Shown piece after piece: positions 44,918 through 54,469 of a stretch of 64,000 nt of DNA (position 1 is the first letter of the stretch; each line of letters opens with the position of its first letter). The DNA lies in the NCBI GenBank assembly GCA_010672585.1, contig JAAHGF010000001.1, positions 310,001-374,000 on the forward strand. The letters are read 5' to 3'. Both the position numbers and the translations under genes were made by a program. The DNA is from Okeania sp. SIO1I7 (GTDB lineage Bacteria; Cyanobacteriota; Cyanobacteriia; Cyanobacteriales; Microcoleaceae). Under the pieces are notes generated by a model that worked only from the letters and a program-made list of their open reading frames with translations, made no database searches and was not told where the DNA came from.

Positions 44918-46288
44918 CTATATACCAAAAAATACACTATAAAAGTATCGCCGGTATAAGTCACAACTAGGCAGAACTAAATTACCTTCTAATTGTACAA
45001 CCAAGCCCATACTTTTTAACTTAAATGCCAGTACCTGCTCTAACTCTACAGGAGCTACAGTCCGCAATACCTGTTCAAAAGCTGTTTTAAGTTCTGGATA
45101 TTGTTGCAGATTTTGTAAATGTTGATGTAAATGGTTACTATAAATACCTGTGTCTGTAGCTGATGTTTTGATTAAGCTTTCTAAACTGGCATTATGACAT
45201 TTAATATAATAAAAAGTAGTATTAACTAGATAGGGATGACCACCCAGTAATCGCATTAATTGATTTTGTTCTTGTGGTAATAGCTCTATTTGATAACGTT
45301 GTGCTAATTCCTGGGTTTGTTCGAGAGTAAATGGGGATAAATTTATAGCTATCCCCATATTAAAAGGTGATTTATTAATATTCATTGCCATATAAACTTC
45401 TGTAGATTTTACTAAAACTATCCGCAGTTTTTGCCAGAGCTTAACTTCCTTTGCTTCTCCATACCAAGAATGCAGCATTGACAGAAAATCATTAGCTATT
45501 TCTGGAGACTGAAAAATATAATCTACTTCATCTATTGCTAAAACAATGGGATTATCTGTCATAGAAAGCAAATATTCTTGAAAGTATAAAGTGCAGCTTT
45601 CTATACTACCAATATCTTCGTCCCAATATTCATTCAACTTTGATTCTAGCTGTAATTTTCTTGTTACACTAGCACAAAACCATCTTAAAAATTTATTGAT
45701 ATCTTTGATAACTGTACTATCAACTCTTCGTAAACTTAATCGGACTGTGTGATATTTTTGTTTGATAGCATAACTAATAGTTCTCATTAATAGAGAAGTT
45801 TTTCCCATTTGTCTGGGTGCTTTGATACGCAGAAACGATCCTGGTTTATTAATTTCTGAATAACAGATTAATTGTTCCGCACGTTCTATATAATATGGAG
45901 AACCCATAGGGATTCTACCATCTAGTAATTTACAATCATTAATTTCAGAAATTTCTGAATATTGGATTGTATTTGTATTAATTAAGCTGGTCTGTTTAGG
46001 TTGTTTTTTACTTGCTTGATCAATCAATAGTTGTCTTTCTAATACAGAAAGGCAGTTAGTTTTACTAATTTTTTCTTTGAGAATATTACTGAGCAACTTC
46101 CATAATTTAGGAGCCACATTTTGGCTAATATAATCTCTAGAATAGTCTGATTTAGAGGCTATTTGACCATAGGTTTTTCCAGACAAAGATAGTCGTAGAA
46201 CTTCTCTTTCAATGTCTGACAGAGATTTACCTGTTTTAGCTCTTACTAACTTTTCAGTAAATAATGATATTGATTCGATGGCTGTCAT
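44918..46288 (-). CDS. AAA_35 (STAND-like) ATPase with N-terminal HTH
   Basis: 456 residues. The N-terminal 70 residues form an HTH-like domain (SDIEREVLRLSLSGKTYGQI, ASKSDYSRDYISQNV) as found on vWA/MoxR-associated conflict proteins. The ATPase has APRQMGKTSLL (Walker A, 157-167) and VLAIDEVDYIF (Walker B, about 250). PFTLEQTQELAQRY and LLGGHPYLVNTTFYYI are typical of the AAA_35 family, which is frequent in filamentous cyanobacteria. No C-terminal effector domain is present; the chain ends soon after the winged-helix part. Such proteins are thought to be signal-transducing switches in bacterial conflict or cell-fate systems; that role is inferred. Confidence 0.8.
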   Translation of the reverse strand: MTAIESISLFTEKLVRAKTGKSLSDIEREVLRLSLSGKTYGQIASKSDYSRDYISQNVAPKLWKLLSNILKEKISKTNCLSVLERQLLIDQASKKQPKQTSLINTNTIQYSEISEINDCKLLDGRIPMGSPYYIERAEQLICYSEINKPGSFLRIKAPRQMGKTSLLMRTISYAIKQKYHTVRLSLRRVDSTVIKDINKFLRWFCASVTRKLQLESKLNEYWDEDIGSIESCTLYFQEYLLSMTDNPIVLAIDEVDYIFQSPEIANDFLSMLHSWYGEAKEVKLWQKLRIVLVKSTEVYMAMNINKSPFNMGIAINLSPFTLEQTQELAQRYQIELLPQEQNQLMRLLGGHPYLVNTTFYYIKCHNASLESLIKTSATDTGIYSNHLHQHLQNLQQYPELKTAFEQVLRTVAPVELEQVLAFKLKSMGLVVQLEGNLVLPSCDLYRRYFYSVFFGI

Positions 46289-46396
46289 GCTAACTCTGAC
46301 CCCCCACTTGACGAGGGTATAGAGTGATTTGTCTAAAAATCATTAGAATTCATTTATGATGGGCATTATAACATACTATTTTTTTTCTCACACTTT

Positions 46397-46495
46397 TTAC
46401 TCCCTTCCCGCTAGAAGATTACCTAGCAAAATTTGGCTATAAACTATATGCTGCAAGGATTTACTGATTAAAATTTTGCACCGGGAAGGGAGTAA
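46397..46495. repeat. Hairpin-forming MITE of 99 bp
   Basis: TTACTCCCTTCCCG and CGGGAAGGGAGTAA are perfect 14-base inverted ends. An inner pair, GCAAAATTT and AAATTTTGC, extends the stem. This is the best structured feature at the start of the 46.3-49 kb gene-poor stretch. Confidence 0.6.
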
Positions 46496-47349
46496 TTTAT
46501 ACTTTTGTATGTAAAAGTATAATTAGGGCTTGCTGATTAACTATCAAAGTATTTACATATAAAGGTTTCAGTCTTAATTATATTAGGTTAAAAAAAAGTG
46601 CCAGCTTTTCGGTCTAGAAAGCTCATGGATGTTAGCATTTTGTGCGGACAAGGACAGAAAAATTAAGGGACAATTCTTGCAACTACATCCTCTGTAATTC
46701 CCATTTCTCCTGACTCGCTCCTTCCCCTCCTGGGAGCAGGGCTAATTCATTGCCTGGGGAGAATATTAATATGAAGTACATTTAATTGTGCAAATATACA
46801 AATATCTCCATTTCCCATCTCCCCATCCCCCCATCTCCCCCTCCTGGGAGGGGTTAGGGGTGGGTCCCCATCTCCCCATCCCCCCATCAATTATTCGGCG
46901 ATCGCTATAGATATTTTGAAAATAGTTTTGATATTTTGTATATACAGCAACTGCCATTACTAACTACTCTTGACTTTATAGAAGATCTAAAACAACGGAA
47001 TATCAATAATTAACTTTCCTCCTTCTTCTTTCTTTCTTCTTCCTTCTTCCTTCTGCTATATCAACATTCTGGCTGGGCAAAATAAAATTTTTATATAATG
47101 ATGATAATAATGATCAATCTATTAAAGAATAAAATTACACAACATAATTAATTTATTGTTAAGTGTTTGATTTTTTTAAGCTGCTTAATTTGATGATATT
47201 TTGTTAATGGTAATCAATATTTAGTTCCTGAAAAACAAATTTAATAAAAAAAATTTCCAAAAATAAAAATTTTGGAAACCCTTATACTGATTAAGATTTG
47301 TACGATCGCCATTTTTTTTCAAGCAAGCGGATCGATATAGATATTATCT

Positions 47350-47583
47350 TTACAGAGCGCTAGAAACTACCCAAACTTTTGAAGCAAAAGATTTTGATTT
47401 CGATGGTTCTTTCGCCATATTTGCTACTGTAGCTACAACTTTTACTTCCTGTATATTCCGGAAATATCCTTTTCTTTTAGTTTTAACTATCTGCTTTTTC
47501 CAAATACCTTCTTGATTATTTTTAGATAAGTTATTCATATTTTTTATTGAATATAGAGTGTCTTTTATTTCCAGAGAAAACAT
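47350..47583 (-). CDS. Small basic protein, doubtful
   Basis: 77 residues, Lys- and Ser-rich (KKQIVKTKRKGYFRNIQEVK, KEPSKSKSFASKVWVVSSAL). No domain, signal or ribosome site. It is the only open frame in 46.3-49 kb not built of repeats, so it is listed at low confidence. Confidence 0.25.
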   Translation of the reverse strand: MFSLEIKDTLYSIKNMNNLSKNNQEGIWKKQIVKTKRKGYFRNIQEVKVVATVANMAKEPSKSKSFASKVWVVSSAL

Positions 47584-47773
47584 TGATGCTTTTCTTATTC
47601 AATTATGCCAATTACTGCTCAGGATGAAAATATATAAAAGTTGATATCTTCGATTTTTTAAGACACTCTATACCTTCATTAAATCTTTAAAAACAATCTC
47701 TATAATTTTACGGACCCTTTAAATAGCATGGTTGCTTTGATTCGTAAAATTACTGAACTTTTAAAAAATACAC

Positions 47774-47889
47774 AAAAATGTTTATTTGTCAATATATAAA
47801 AGTTGGCAACATTTAATACTTTTATCTCTATGATATCTGGATTACAGCCTCAATACATAAAAATGTTTATTTGTCAATATATAAAAGTT
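47774..47889. repeat. Exact 31-bp direct repeat
   Basis: AAAAATGTTTATTTGTCAAT followed by ATATAAAAGTT occurs at 47774-47804 and again at 47859-47889. A shortened form (AATATATAAAAGTTG) is near 47629. Purpose unknown; regulator binding sites or a deletion footprint are possible. Confidence 0.7.
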
Positions 47890-48496
47890 TATTTATATTG
47901 ATGCTTGTCACTAATCCGATAGTATTTTTCTGGTATAACAAAGAAAGAGTTGGTCAGGAAATAGACTGTAATGAAATTTAAAAAGGGAGATTTTTCCCAC
48001 TGTTGCCTTCTGGAGATGTTTTCTGCGATGGAAGATATTTTGACGATCGCGTAGAATACTGATAGTGGTATCTCAGTTCTACCTATCAATTAAGGGTTAT
48101 AGTAGTTTTTACTTAAGTAGACTCCGGTAGGAAGGTTCCATGGAAGGTCTATACAAGGGTTTTTATTTTTAGGAGTGTGTTCTATCTTTCTGAAAATCGC
48201 TACATAGAAGAAGAAGGAAGGAAGAAGGAAAAGTATTGCAGAGAGTGTGGGGAGATGAGGAGATGGGGAGTGTGGAAAAAAATTAAAAAATATGGTAGTG
48301 GTGCATTGTAATGGTATAACCAGTGGGAGTATCTTGCTCCTGTTCTAATTATTTTTGTAATGGTATAGACAATGGGAACATCTTGTTCCCTTTCTAAGTT
48401 TTCCCTATCTCAACTTACCATTACGCAAGTAGGAACCAAAAATATATATCTTCACCATTACGCGAGTAGGACTACTGGGAAAAGAATTGATAATTT

Positions 48497-48600
48497 ACAG
48501 CGCTTTTCAAGTCGATGAACCACATCTTCACAAATAAAACCTTGTAGGGACGTTCCATGGAACGTCCCTACTGTGGTCTACCCAAATGAAAACCGCTGTA
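48497..48600. mobile_element. TA-type MITE with a REP palindrome inside
   Basis: TACAGCGCTTTTCA and TGAAAACCGCTGTA ends. The central palindrome GTAGGGACGTTCCATGGAAC and its mirror occupy 48544-48571. Same family as 20693-20796. Confidence 0.65.
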
Positions 48601-48833
48601 TGTGCGATAATTGATTTGATTCTTTATTATTGGAGATGTCTAAAGCAAAAAAACTCCAACATTTATATTTAAACTATAAACATACTTTTAAGGTAAAAGA
48701 AATAATTAATCTGGCAACATTGGTAATAGTTCCAGGTTTTTGATCTATAGAGATTTTTTGTACTCGAAAATACTAATTGTTAGAGAAACGCTATATATTT
48801 AAGAGACTGTTTGTCAAATAAATATTAGATCGC

Positions 48834-48928
48834 GTAGGGTACAAAGCGTGTTATGTAACGCACGCATCCCAAAGGTGTCAAACCGAGCATTATTCCAGAA
48901 ATGGTACATCACACACCCTACTTAATCT
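48834..48928. repeat. GTAGGGTG-ended dispersed repeat, copy 2
   Basis: Matches 1952-2068 through AAACCGAGCATTATTCCAGA and CACACACCCTACTTAATCT. It lies 36 bp before the potB start. The rest of 46289-48963 shows only repeats and heptamers. Confidence 0.6.
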
Positions 48929-48963
48929 TTTGTTGATAAACTAATAGTCATCAATTAATTAAT

Positions 48964-49851
48964 ATGTGGCAAACTCATCAAAAACAATCAACATCAACCA
49001 TTGAAACTCGGAAATTAACCAATTTACTAATTCTGTTATTTCCAGCAACTGTCTGGATATTAATTTTCTTCATCATCCCTTTAATAATTGTACTTATTTA
49101 TAGCTTTTTAGAAAGAGGTACTTACGGTGGCGTTGTTTGGCAATTCACCCTAGATAATTATCAACAACTAGCTCAAGGAATATACTGGGGAATATTTGGG
49201 CGGTCTTTCTTTTTGGCTTTCATTACAACTATTATTTGTTTACTAATTGGCTATCCTTTAGCATATTTTATTGCTACCCGTAGACCACCTTGGCGCAATA
49301 TATTACTAATGCTAATAATTATCCCTTTTTGGACTAATTTTTTAGTTCGTACTTATGCTTGGATTGTATTACTTCGTACCGAAGGAGTATTTAATATTGC
49401 CCTACAAAGTTTACAGCTAATAGATGAACCTTTGACTCTTATTTTTACCCCATTTGCTGTAATTATTGGTTTGGTTTATGGTTATTTACCATTTATGATA
49501 TTACCCTTATATGCCACAATTGAACGTTTTAACTTTTCTTTGTTAGAAGCTGCTCAAGATTTAGGAGCTAATGATTTACTAACTTTTTTTCGTGTAGTTT
49601 TACCATTGACAATCAAAGGAATAGTTGCTGGTTCGTTACTCGTTTTTATTCCAGCATTTGGCGCTTTTATTACTCCTGATATTTTAGGCGGTGCCAAAAC
49701 TATGATGGTGGGAAATCTCATTCAAAATCAGTTTATTAAAGCGAGAAATTGGCCGTTGGGTTCAGCCTTATCAATTTTATTAATGGTAATTGTATTAATC
49801 CCAGTTCTTATATATTTCCGAATTTCAGAAGACAAAAAAATCTCACTTTGA
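48964..49851 (+). CDS. potB: Spermidine/putrescine ABC transporter permease PotB
   Basis: 295 residues with six membrane helices. The permease EAA loop is present (EAAQDLGANDLLTFFRVVLP), which contacts the ATPase PotA. It is the first gene of a potBCD-A group that imports polyamines into the cytoplasm. In compact operons these genes nearly touch; here 178 bp of mobile DNA separates potB from potC. The transporter could still be co-transcribed. Substrate preference (spermidine or putrescine) cannot be read. Confidence 0.92.
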   Translation: MWQTHQKQSTSTIETRKLTNLLILLFPATVWILIFFIIPLIIVLIYSFLERGTYGGVVWQFTLDNYQQLAQGIYWGIFGRSFFLAFITTIICLLIGYPLAYFIATRRPPWRNILLMLIIIPFWTNFLVRTYAWIVLLRTEGVFNIALQSLQLIDEPLTLIFTPFAVIIGLVYGYLPFMILPLYATIERFNFSLLEAAQDLGANDLLTFFRVVLPLTIKGIVAGSLLVFIPAFGAFITPDILGGAKTMMVGNLIQNQFIKARNWPLGSALSILLMVIVLIPVLIYFRISEDKKISL

Positions 49852-49859
49852 AATAGCAG

Positions 49860-50028
49860 TCAGCGGTCAGCAGTCAGCTATCAGCTTCTCTGGCTGTATA
49901 ATGGGGGATACTCAAGAGAAGCCTCTCCGCGTCTACAAACCCCCATAAAAGGCGCACCACGCGCTTTTTCAAATATAGTGGGGGACTTAAACCCTTGGAT
50001 TTTTAGCTGATAGCTAGTTAAAAGCTAC
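49860..50028. mobile_element. GTAAGCATT-family relic between potB and potC
   Basis: Contains GCAGTCAGCGGTCAGCAGTC at the left and TTTTAGCTGATAGCTAGTT at the right, with a small palindrome (GGCGCACCACGCGC) in the middle. The extreme ends are lost. Confidence 0.5.
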
Positions 50029-50029
50029 A

Positions 50030-50893
50030 ATGAAACAATTAGATTTACTCATTCGTTCTCTTGGTAAATTTGGGTTATGGCTAAATGCTGCTCTGGGTTT
50101 TGCCTTTCTCTATTTACCGATTTTTATATTAGTAATTTACTCTTTCAATAATTCTCGTTTTAATGCTATTTGGCGAGGCTTCACTTTAGATTGGTATCGA
50201 AATTTATTACAAGGAGCAACTAATGACACTATTACTGATGTGATGATTTGGGAAGCTTTAAAAAACAGTCTTTTAGTGGCAGTAATTTCGACAATTATCG
50301 CCACAATTTTTGGTACTATGATTGCCTTAGCATTGGAACGTTTTCGTTTTCCCGGACGGACTGTATTGGAGGCAATACTTTTTCTACCAATCATTATTCC
50401 AGAAATTACTATAGGACTTTCTTTATTAGTTTTCTTTTCTCTCAGCTTTCAACTAATAGAAAATTTTTTAGGCATTCGTCTAGTGCTAGGTTTACCGACA
50501 GTAATTATTGGTCATATAGCATTTTGCATCTCTTTTGTTGTAGTAACTGTAAGAGCGAGGGTAGCAGAACTTGACCCAGCTTTAGAGGAAGCCGCTTTAG
50601 ATTTAGGCGCTAATGAATGGAAAACTTTTTTTCGTATTACTTTACCTTTGATTTGGCCGGGAATTTTTAGTGCTGCTTTATTAGCTTTTACTTTGTCACT
50701 AGATGATTTTGTGATAACTTTTTTTACTGCTGGAGTAGGTTCAACGACATTACCATTATTCGTTTATGGTATGATTAAATTTTCAGTAACACCAGCAATT
50801 AATGCTATATCTACTTTAATGTTAATAGCTTCTTTAATGTTGGTAATATCTGCCCTTTTTGTTGAGGAATTAGGGAATCAAAAAAATACCTAA
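50030..50893 (+). CDS. potC: Spermidine/putrescine ABC transporter permease PotC
   Basis: 287 residues, six membrane helices, EAA loop EEAALDLGANEWKTFFRITL. It forms the second half of the membrane channel with PotB. The stop codon TAA overlaps the first target duplicate (AAAATGAC) of the MITE that follows. Confidence 0.92.
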   Translation: MKQLDLLIRSLGKFGLWLNAALGFAFLYLPIFILVIYSFNNSRFNAIWRGFTLDWYRNLLQGATNDTITDVMIWEALKNSLLVAVISTIIATIFGTMIALALERFRFPGRTVLEAILFLPIIIPEITIGLSLLVFFSLSFQLIENFLGIRLVLGLPTVIIGHIAFCISFVVVTVRARVAELDPALEEAALDLGANEWKTFFRITLPLIWPGIFSAALLAFTLSLDDFVITFFTAGVGSTTLPLFVYGMIKFSVTPAINAISTLMLIASLMLVISALFVEELGNQKNT

Positions 50894-50899
50894 AATGAC

Positions 50900-51112
50900 G
50901 TAAGCAAACAGCCGTCAGCTATCAGCCATCAGCTATTAACTTAATTGCCCTTTTTTTGAGGAATTAGAGTTGAAAGATTTAACAAAATTAAAAGTCTGAA
51001 ATAAATTAGCTACTTGCTCACGACTAAATATTTAGTCAAATCCCCAAAGTACTAATTCTTGAAAGCTGACCGCTAATGACTGTTTGCGTAGCATTCCGTA
51101 GGAAATTCTTAC
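50900..51112. mobile_element. GTAAGCATT-family MITE, 213 bp, with 8-bp target duplication
   Basis: It starts GTAAGCAAACAGCCGTCAGC and ends CCGTAGGAAATTCTTAC. Exact duplicates AAAATGAC lie at 50892-50899 and 51113-51120. It split the potC-potD spacer directly at the potC stop codon. Confidence 0.88.
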
Positions 51113-51122
51113 AAAATGACTA

Positions 51123-51422
51123 AGAGGATATCTGAAAAGTTGTTTAGGGAATAGCAGAAAATAAATTATCCCAATTTTTGTACTTAGTATCGTTAACTAG
51201 CTACTCTCTACTTCCTTACTTTTTCAATTTTTTCCCTACTGCCTTACTTTCATAGCTAATGGGATAATTTTTTATTTTGAAGTCTCTTAATACTGAATTT
51301 TGCCCCCCCTAGCCCCCCAATTCTGGGGGGAAAAAGAATCCATTAGCTGGTAAAAGTCCCCCAAAATTGGGGGATTTAGGGGGCTTTGATATAGCATATT
51401 GGACTTCTCAAATAACCTCTAA
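51123..51422. mobile_element. G-tract MITE upstream of potD
   Basis: AGAGGATATCTGAAAAGTTG at the left mirrors GGACTTCTCAAATAACCTCT at the right. Inside are CCCCCCTAGCCCCCCAATTC and CCCCCAAAATTGGGGGATTT. It ends 11 bp before the potD start, so it may have displaced potD's own upstream region. Confidence 0.7.
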
Positions 51423-51432
51423 ATAAATATCT

Positions 51433-52515
51433 ATGAATATGAAAAAACTGATAACTTTTCTGCTGCTATTTACTATGGCTGTAATTTTACCAATTGGTTG
51501 TAGTAATAATAGTTCTAATACTCCAGGAATTAGCAATAATAACGTCCTGAGTATTTATAATTGGTCAACATATATTGCTCCTGAAGTAATTACTGAATTT
51601 GAAAATAAATTTAATGTCAAAATTCAATACGACACTTACGAAAGTAATGAAGACCTCTATGCCAAAATCAAGCCAGGAAATCCTGGTTATGATGTAGCTT
51701 TTCCGGGTGATTATATGGTGAAAATTCTGGTAGCTGAAGGATTGCTAGAAGAACTGAATCAGGAAAATATTCCTAATATGAAAAATCTCAATGAGAAATT
51801 TATTAATCCTCCTTATGACCCTGGAAATAAATATAGTATGGCTTACCAATGGGGCACAATGGGAATAGGCTATAACATCAAAGCTACTGAAGGTGAAATT
51901 AATAGTTGGTCAACTATGTTTGACCCTAAATTTAAAGGTAGAGTTGCCCTCTTAGATGATATGCGAAGTAGCTTTTCAATTGCCTTAATTTCCCTTGGTT
52001 ATGACCCCAATACAACTAACCCTAAAGAAATTAATGAAGCTAGAGATTTTCTAATTAAAAATAAAGAAGCGATCGCTGCTTTTGCTCCCGACACAGGTCA
52101 AAATTTATTAGACCAAGGAGAAGTAGATTTAACCTGTGAATGGAGTGGAGATATTTTCCAGATTATGAAAGAAAATCCCAACCTTCGTTACGCTATTCCT
52201 AAAGAAGGAAGTATTCTCTTAACTGATAATATGGTTATTCTTAAAGGAAGTAATAATAAAGAACTTGCAGAAAAATTTATTAACTTCATTCTCGAACCAG
52301 AAATAGGGGCAAAAATTTCCAATTTCATTAAGTACGCGACCCCAAATCAAACAGCAAAAGATTTAGGTTTAATCGAACCTGCCGATTTGAATAATCCTGC
52401 AATTTATCCCCCACCAGAATTATTTGCAAAACTCGATTATATTCAAGATGTTGGTCAAGCCACAATTCTATATGATGAAGCTTGGACAGAAGTTAAATTA
52501 GGAGTTGGTCAATAA
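51433..52515 (+). CDS. potD: Polyamine-binding lipoprotein PotD
   Basis: 360 residues. The lipobox ILPIGC gives Cys23. The periplasmic binding fold begins LSIYNWSTYIAPEVITEFEN, the standard PotD/PotF opening, and includes DVAFPGDYMV, YQWGTMGIGYN and the ligand-pocket TCEWSGDIFQI. It captures polyamine outside and passes it to PotBC. A PotA gene lies 1.95 kb further on, beyond a dead phospholipase gene. Confidence 0.93.
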   Translation: MNMKKLITFLLLFTMAVILPIGCSNNSSNTPGISNNNVLSIYNWSTYIAPEVITEFENKFNVKIQYDTYESNEDLYAKIKPGNPGYDVAFPGDYMVKILVAEGLLEELNQENIPNMKNLNEKFINPPYDPGNKYSMAYQWGTMGIGYNIKATEGEINSWSTMFDPKFKGRVALLDDMRSSFSIALISLGYDPNTTNPKEINEARDFLIKNKEAIAAFAPDTGQNLLDQGEVDLTCEWSGDIFQIMKENPNLRYAIPKEGSILLTDNMVILKGSNNKELAEKFINFILEPEIGAKISNFIKYATPNQTAKDLGLIEPADLNNPAIYPPPELFAKLDYIQDVGQATILYDEAWTEVKLGVGQ

Positions 52516-52781
52516 TTAATAATTAATAATTAATAATTAATAATTACCTTTCCTTTAAAAGAAGAGGATTGACTAAAAGGAAAAATTTCCTTTTTATCCC
52601 CTTAAAATTACAACCTCTATTACTTCTGAATTCTAACTTATGACTTGCTAAGGCGCATTTTAAATACGTCTTAGCCTACTCCCTAAAAATCACGAATGTT
52701 GTGCCTCACAAATGTGGGAATTGCTATAGCAATGATATAATTGAGTACTTAAATAATTATATTTATAAAGGCAAAACTATA

Positions 52782-54102
52782 ATGACTTTCAAAATTATTA
52801 GTTTAGATGACGGTGGAATTCGTGGAGTAATTGCAGCACGAATTCTGATAGAAATTGAAAAAAAATTAAAGAACAAAAAGGTAAGTCTTTACATGAATAC
52901 TTTGACTTAGTAGCTGGTACTTCCACTGGCTCAATTATTGCAGCGCTAATTGCTACAGGAACAGAAAGCACTAATATTCTCAAGCTATATCAGGAAGAAG
53001 GAATCAATATTTTTCCATACCAAAGTCGCTTGTCGCCCAAAAGATTACCCTTAATTTTGAAATATGGAATTTCTGCTCCTAAGTTTTCCAGTGAAGGCTT
53101 AATTAAAGTCTTGAAAAAATACCTTTTACGACAAGATAGAACGGCAATTATACTTCAATAAATTAGTGAAATAAACTTATTAATTGTGTCTTACCGAATA
53201 ATTAATAATTAATAATTAATAATTAAATAATTCTGGTTTAAAGCCTCCCCTTTTAAAGGGAAAAAAAGCGGTCGTTAGCGCAGCGCACCCGTTGGGTGGG
53301 ATGGCGAGGAAACCTCGCCATATCCAATCGACCAAGAAAAGAAAATATTCCTTATATTCAATCCTCTCGGTTTTAACCAGAGGTAATTATCAATTATCAA
53401 TTATCCATTATCCATTAATGAAAATATGTTTTTGGAATCTCCGACTATTTTTGTAAATTATCATCCATAAATACCTAAACAAACCATTTGGTATGACAAT
53501 CTCCCTCTGTGGGAAATTTGTGCTAGTTCTTCATCAGCTCCTACTTATTTTCCAGCTTATGAATTAAAAAATGGAGACTTGATCTACCACATATAGATGG
53601 AGGAATAGCAGCAAATAATCCCACATTAGCAGCAATAAGCTATGCAATTAAACTAGGTCATAAACTAGAAGATATTTCGATAATTTCTATTGGCACAGGT
53701 GAAACTATCCAGCTATATAGTTATAAGCAAATAGTAGAATGGGGACTAGCTGAATGGGCAATCAAACTAATTAATATATTGATGAATTCTCAGTCTTCAG
53801 CTAATAACCTTGTAGCAGAACAAATTATGTCTACAAAGAATCCTGAAGGTTACTTACGTTTACAGTTTGAATTAAATAATATTTTTCAGCAAGGAACAAA
53901 TGAGAAAAAAGTAATTAACTCTTATATAAATGAAAAAGTAAGTGAAGCAATAGATGATGCTAGAGAACCTCAGATTAATCAACTAATCAGAGTTACAGAA
54001 GCATTTATTGATCAAGGTAAAGTTGCTTATGTAGACTTAGAAAATCAAATAAATTATCCCTTAGTTAAAGAAGCGATCGCCCGTTTTATTAATCTTAATT
54101 AG
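52782..54102 (+). pseudogene. Patatin-like phospholipase pseudogene
   Basis: The start (MTFKIISLDDGGIRGVIAA) has the oxyanion loop with DDGGIRG in place of DGGGIRG. A frameshift near 52882 separates it from FDLVAGTSTGSIIAALIATG, which holds the nucleophile serine. A stop follows RTAIILQ at about 53160. An IS605-like element occupies 53195-53422. Beyond it the frame continues LPLWEICASSSSAPTYFPAY, the catalytic Asp motif HIDGGIAANNPTLAAI and the C-terminus to 54102, with another stop near 53472. Patatins hydrolyse membrane lipids; this copy is dead. It and its insert separate potD from potA. Confidence 0.85.
53195..53422 (+). mobile_element. IS605-like miniature element inside the patatin gene
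   Basis: TTAC at 53191-53194, CGAATAATTAATAATTAA start, CATTAATGAA end; CCCCTTTTAAAGGG left hairpin and CCTCTCGGTTTTAACCAGAGG-like right hairpin. Removing it joins GTGTCTTAC to AATATGTTT and restores LLIVSYNMFLESPTIFVNY in one frame, which fits the patatin fold. It carries the GGCGAGG...CCTCGCC palindromic unit. Confidence 0.9.
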
Positions 54103-54469
54103 TAAATGATACATCTGTAGATATTTGGCATAGATAAAACTAACTTCTACAGGCAACTCGAACAAAAAAAAGTCATACATTAGCATTTGAAATGCTTGAA
54201 AAATACCGGACTTTATGAAAATATTAATTTGCATTTATTTGCTGAAAAAAATAGGGGTGCTTCCTTCTATATTTCAAGGGTTAATCATAAAAATATGGGC
54301 GTTGGTGAAAAGAAGTATGATATCATGTCCGGATAAGAGCGCGAACAAAAAACTTTCTCCTTATATTCCTCTTTATTCTTCTTTCTTCCCCTCCTGGGAG
54401 GGACGAGGGGTGGGTTGACTCCTCAATAATTAAAATTAATATCATACACTAATTCACCAACGCCAAAAT
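54103..54469. other. Gene-free stretch upstream of potA
   Basis: It includes an IS630-type end (TATCATGTCCGGATAAGAG) near 54324 and the CCCCTCCTGGGAGGGACGAG hairpin near 54387, also present near 46840. No gene was found. Confidence 0.45.

Noticed and set aside
46766-46957. Minus-strand frame of 63 codons
   Set aside because: Its Gly/Trp-rich middle is translated CCCATCTCC repeat; no conserved sequence.
47889-48089. Minus-strand frame of 66 codons
   Set aside because: No ribosome site, no family, starts at the end of a repeat region.
50137-50574. Frames overlapping potC on either strand
   Set aside because: Shadows of a clear permease gene with no independent support.
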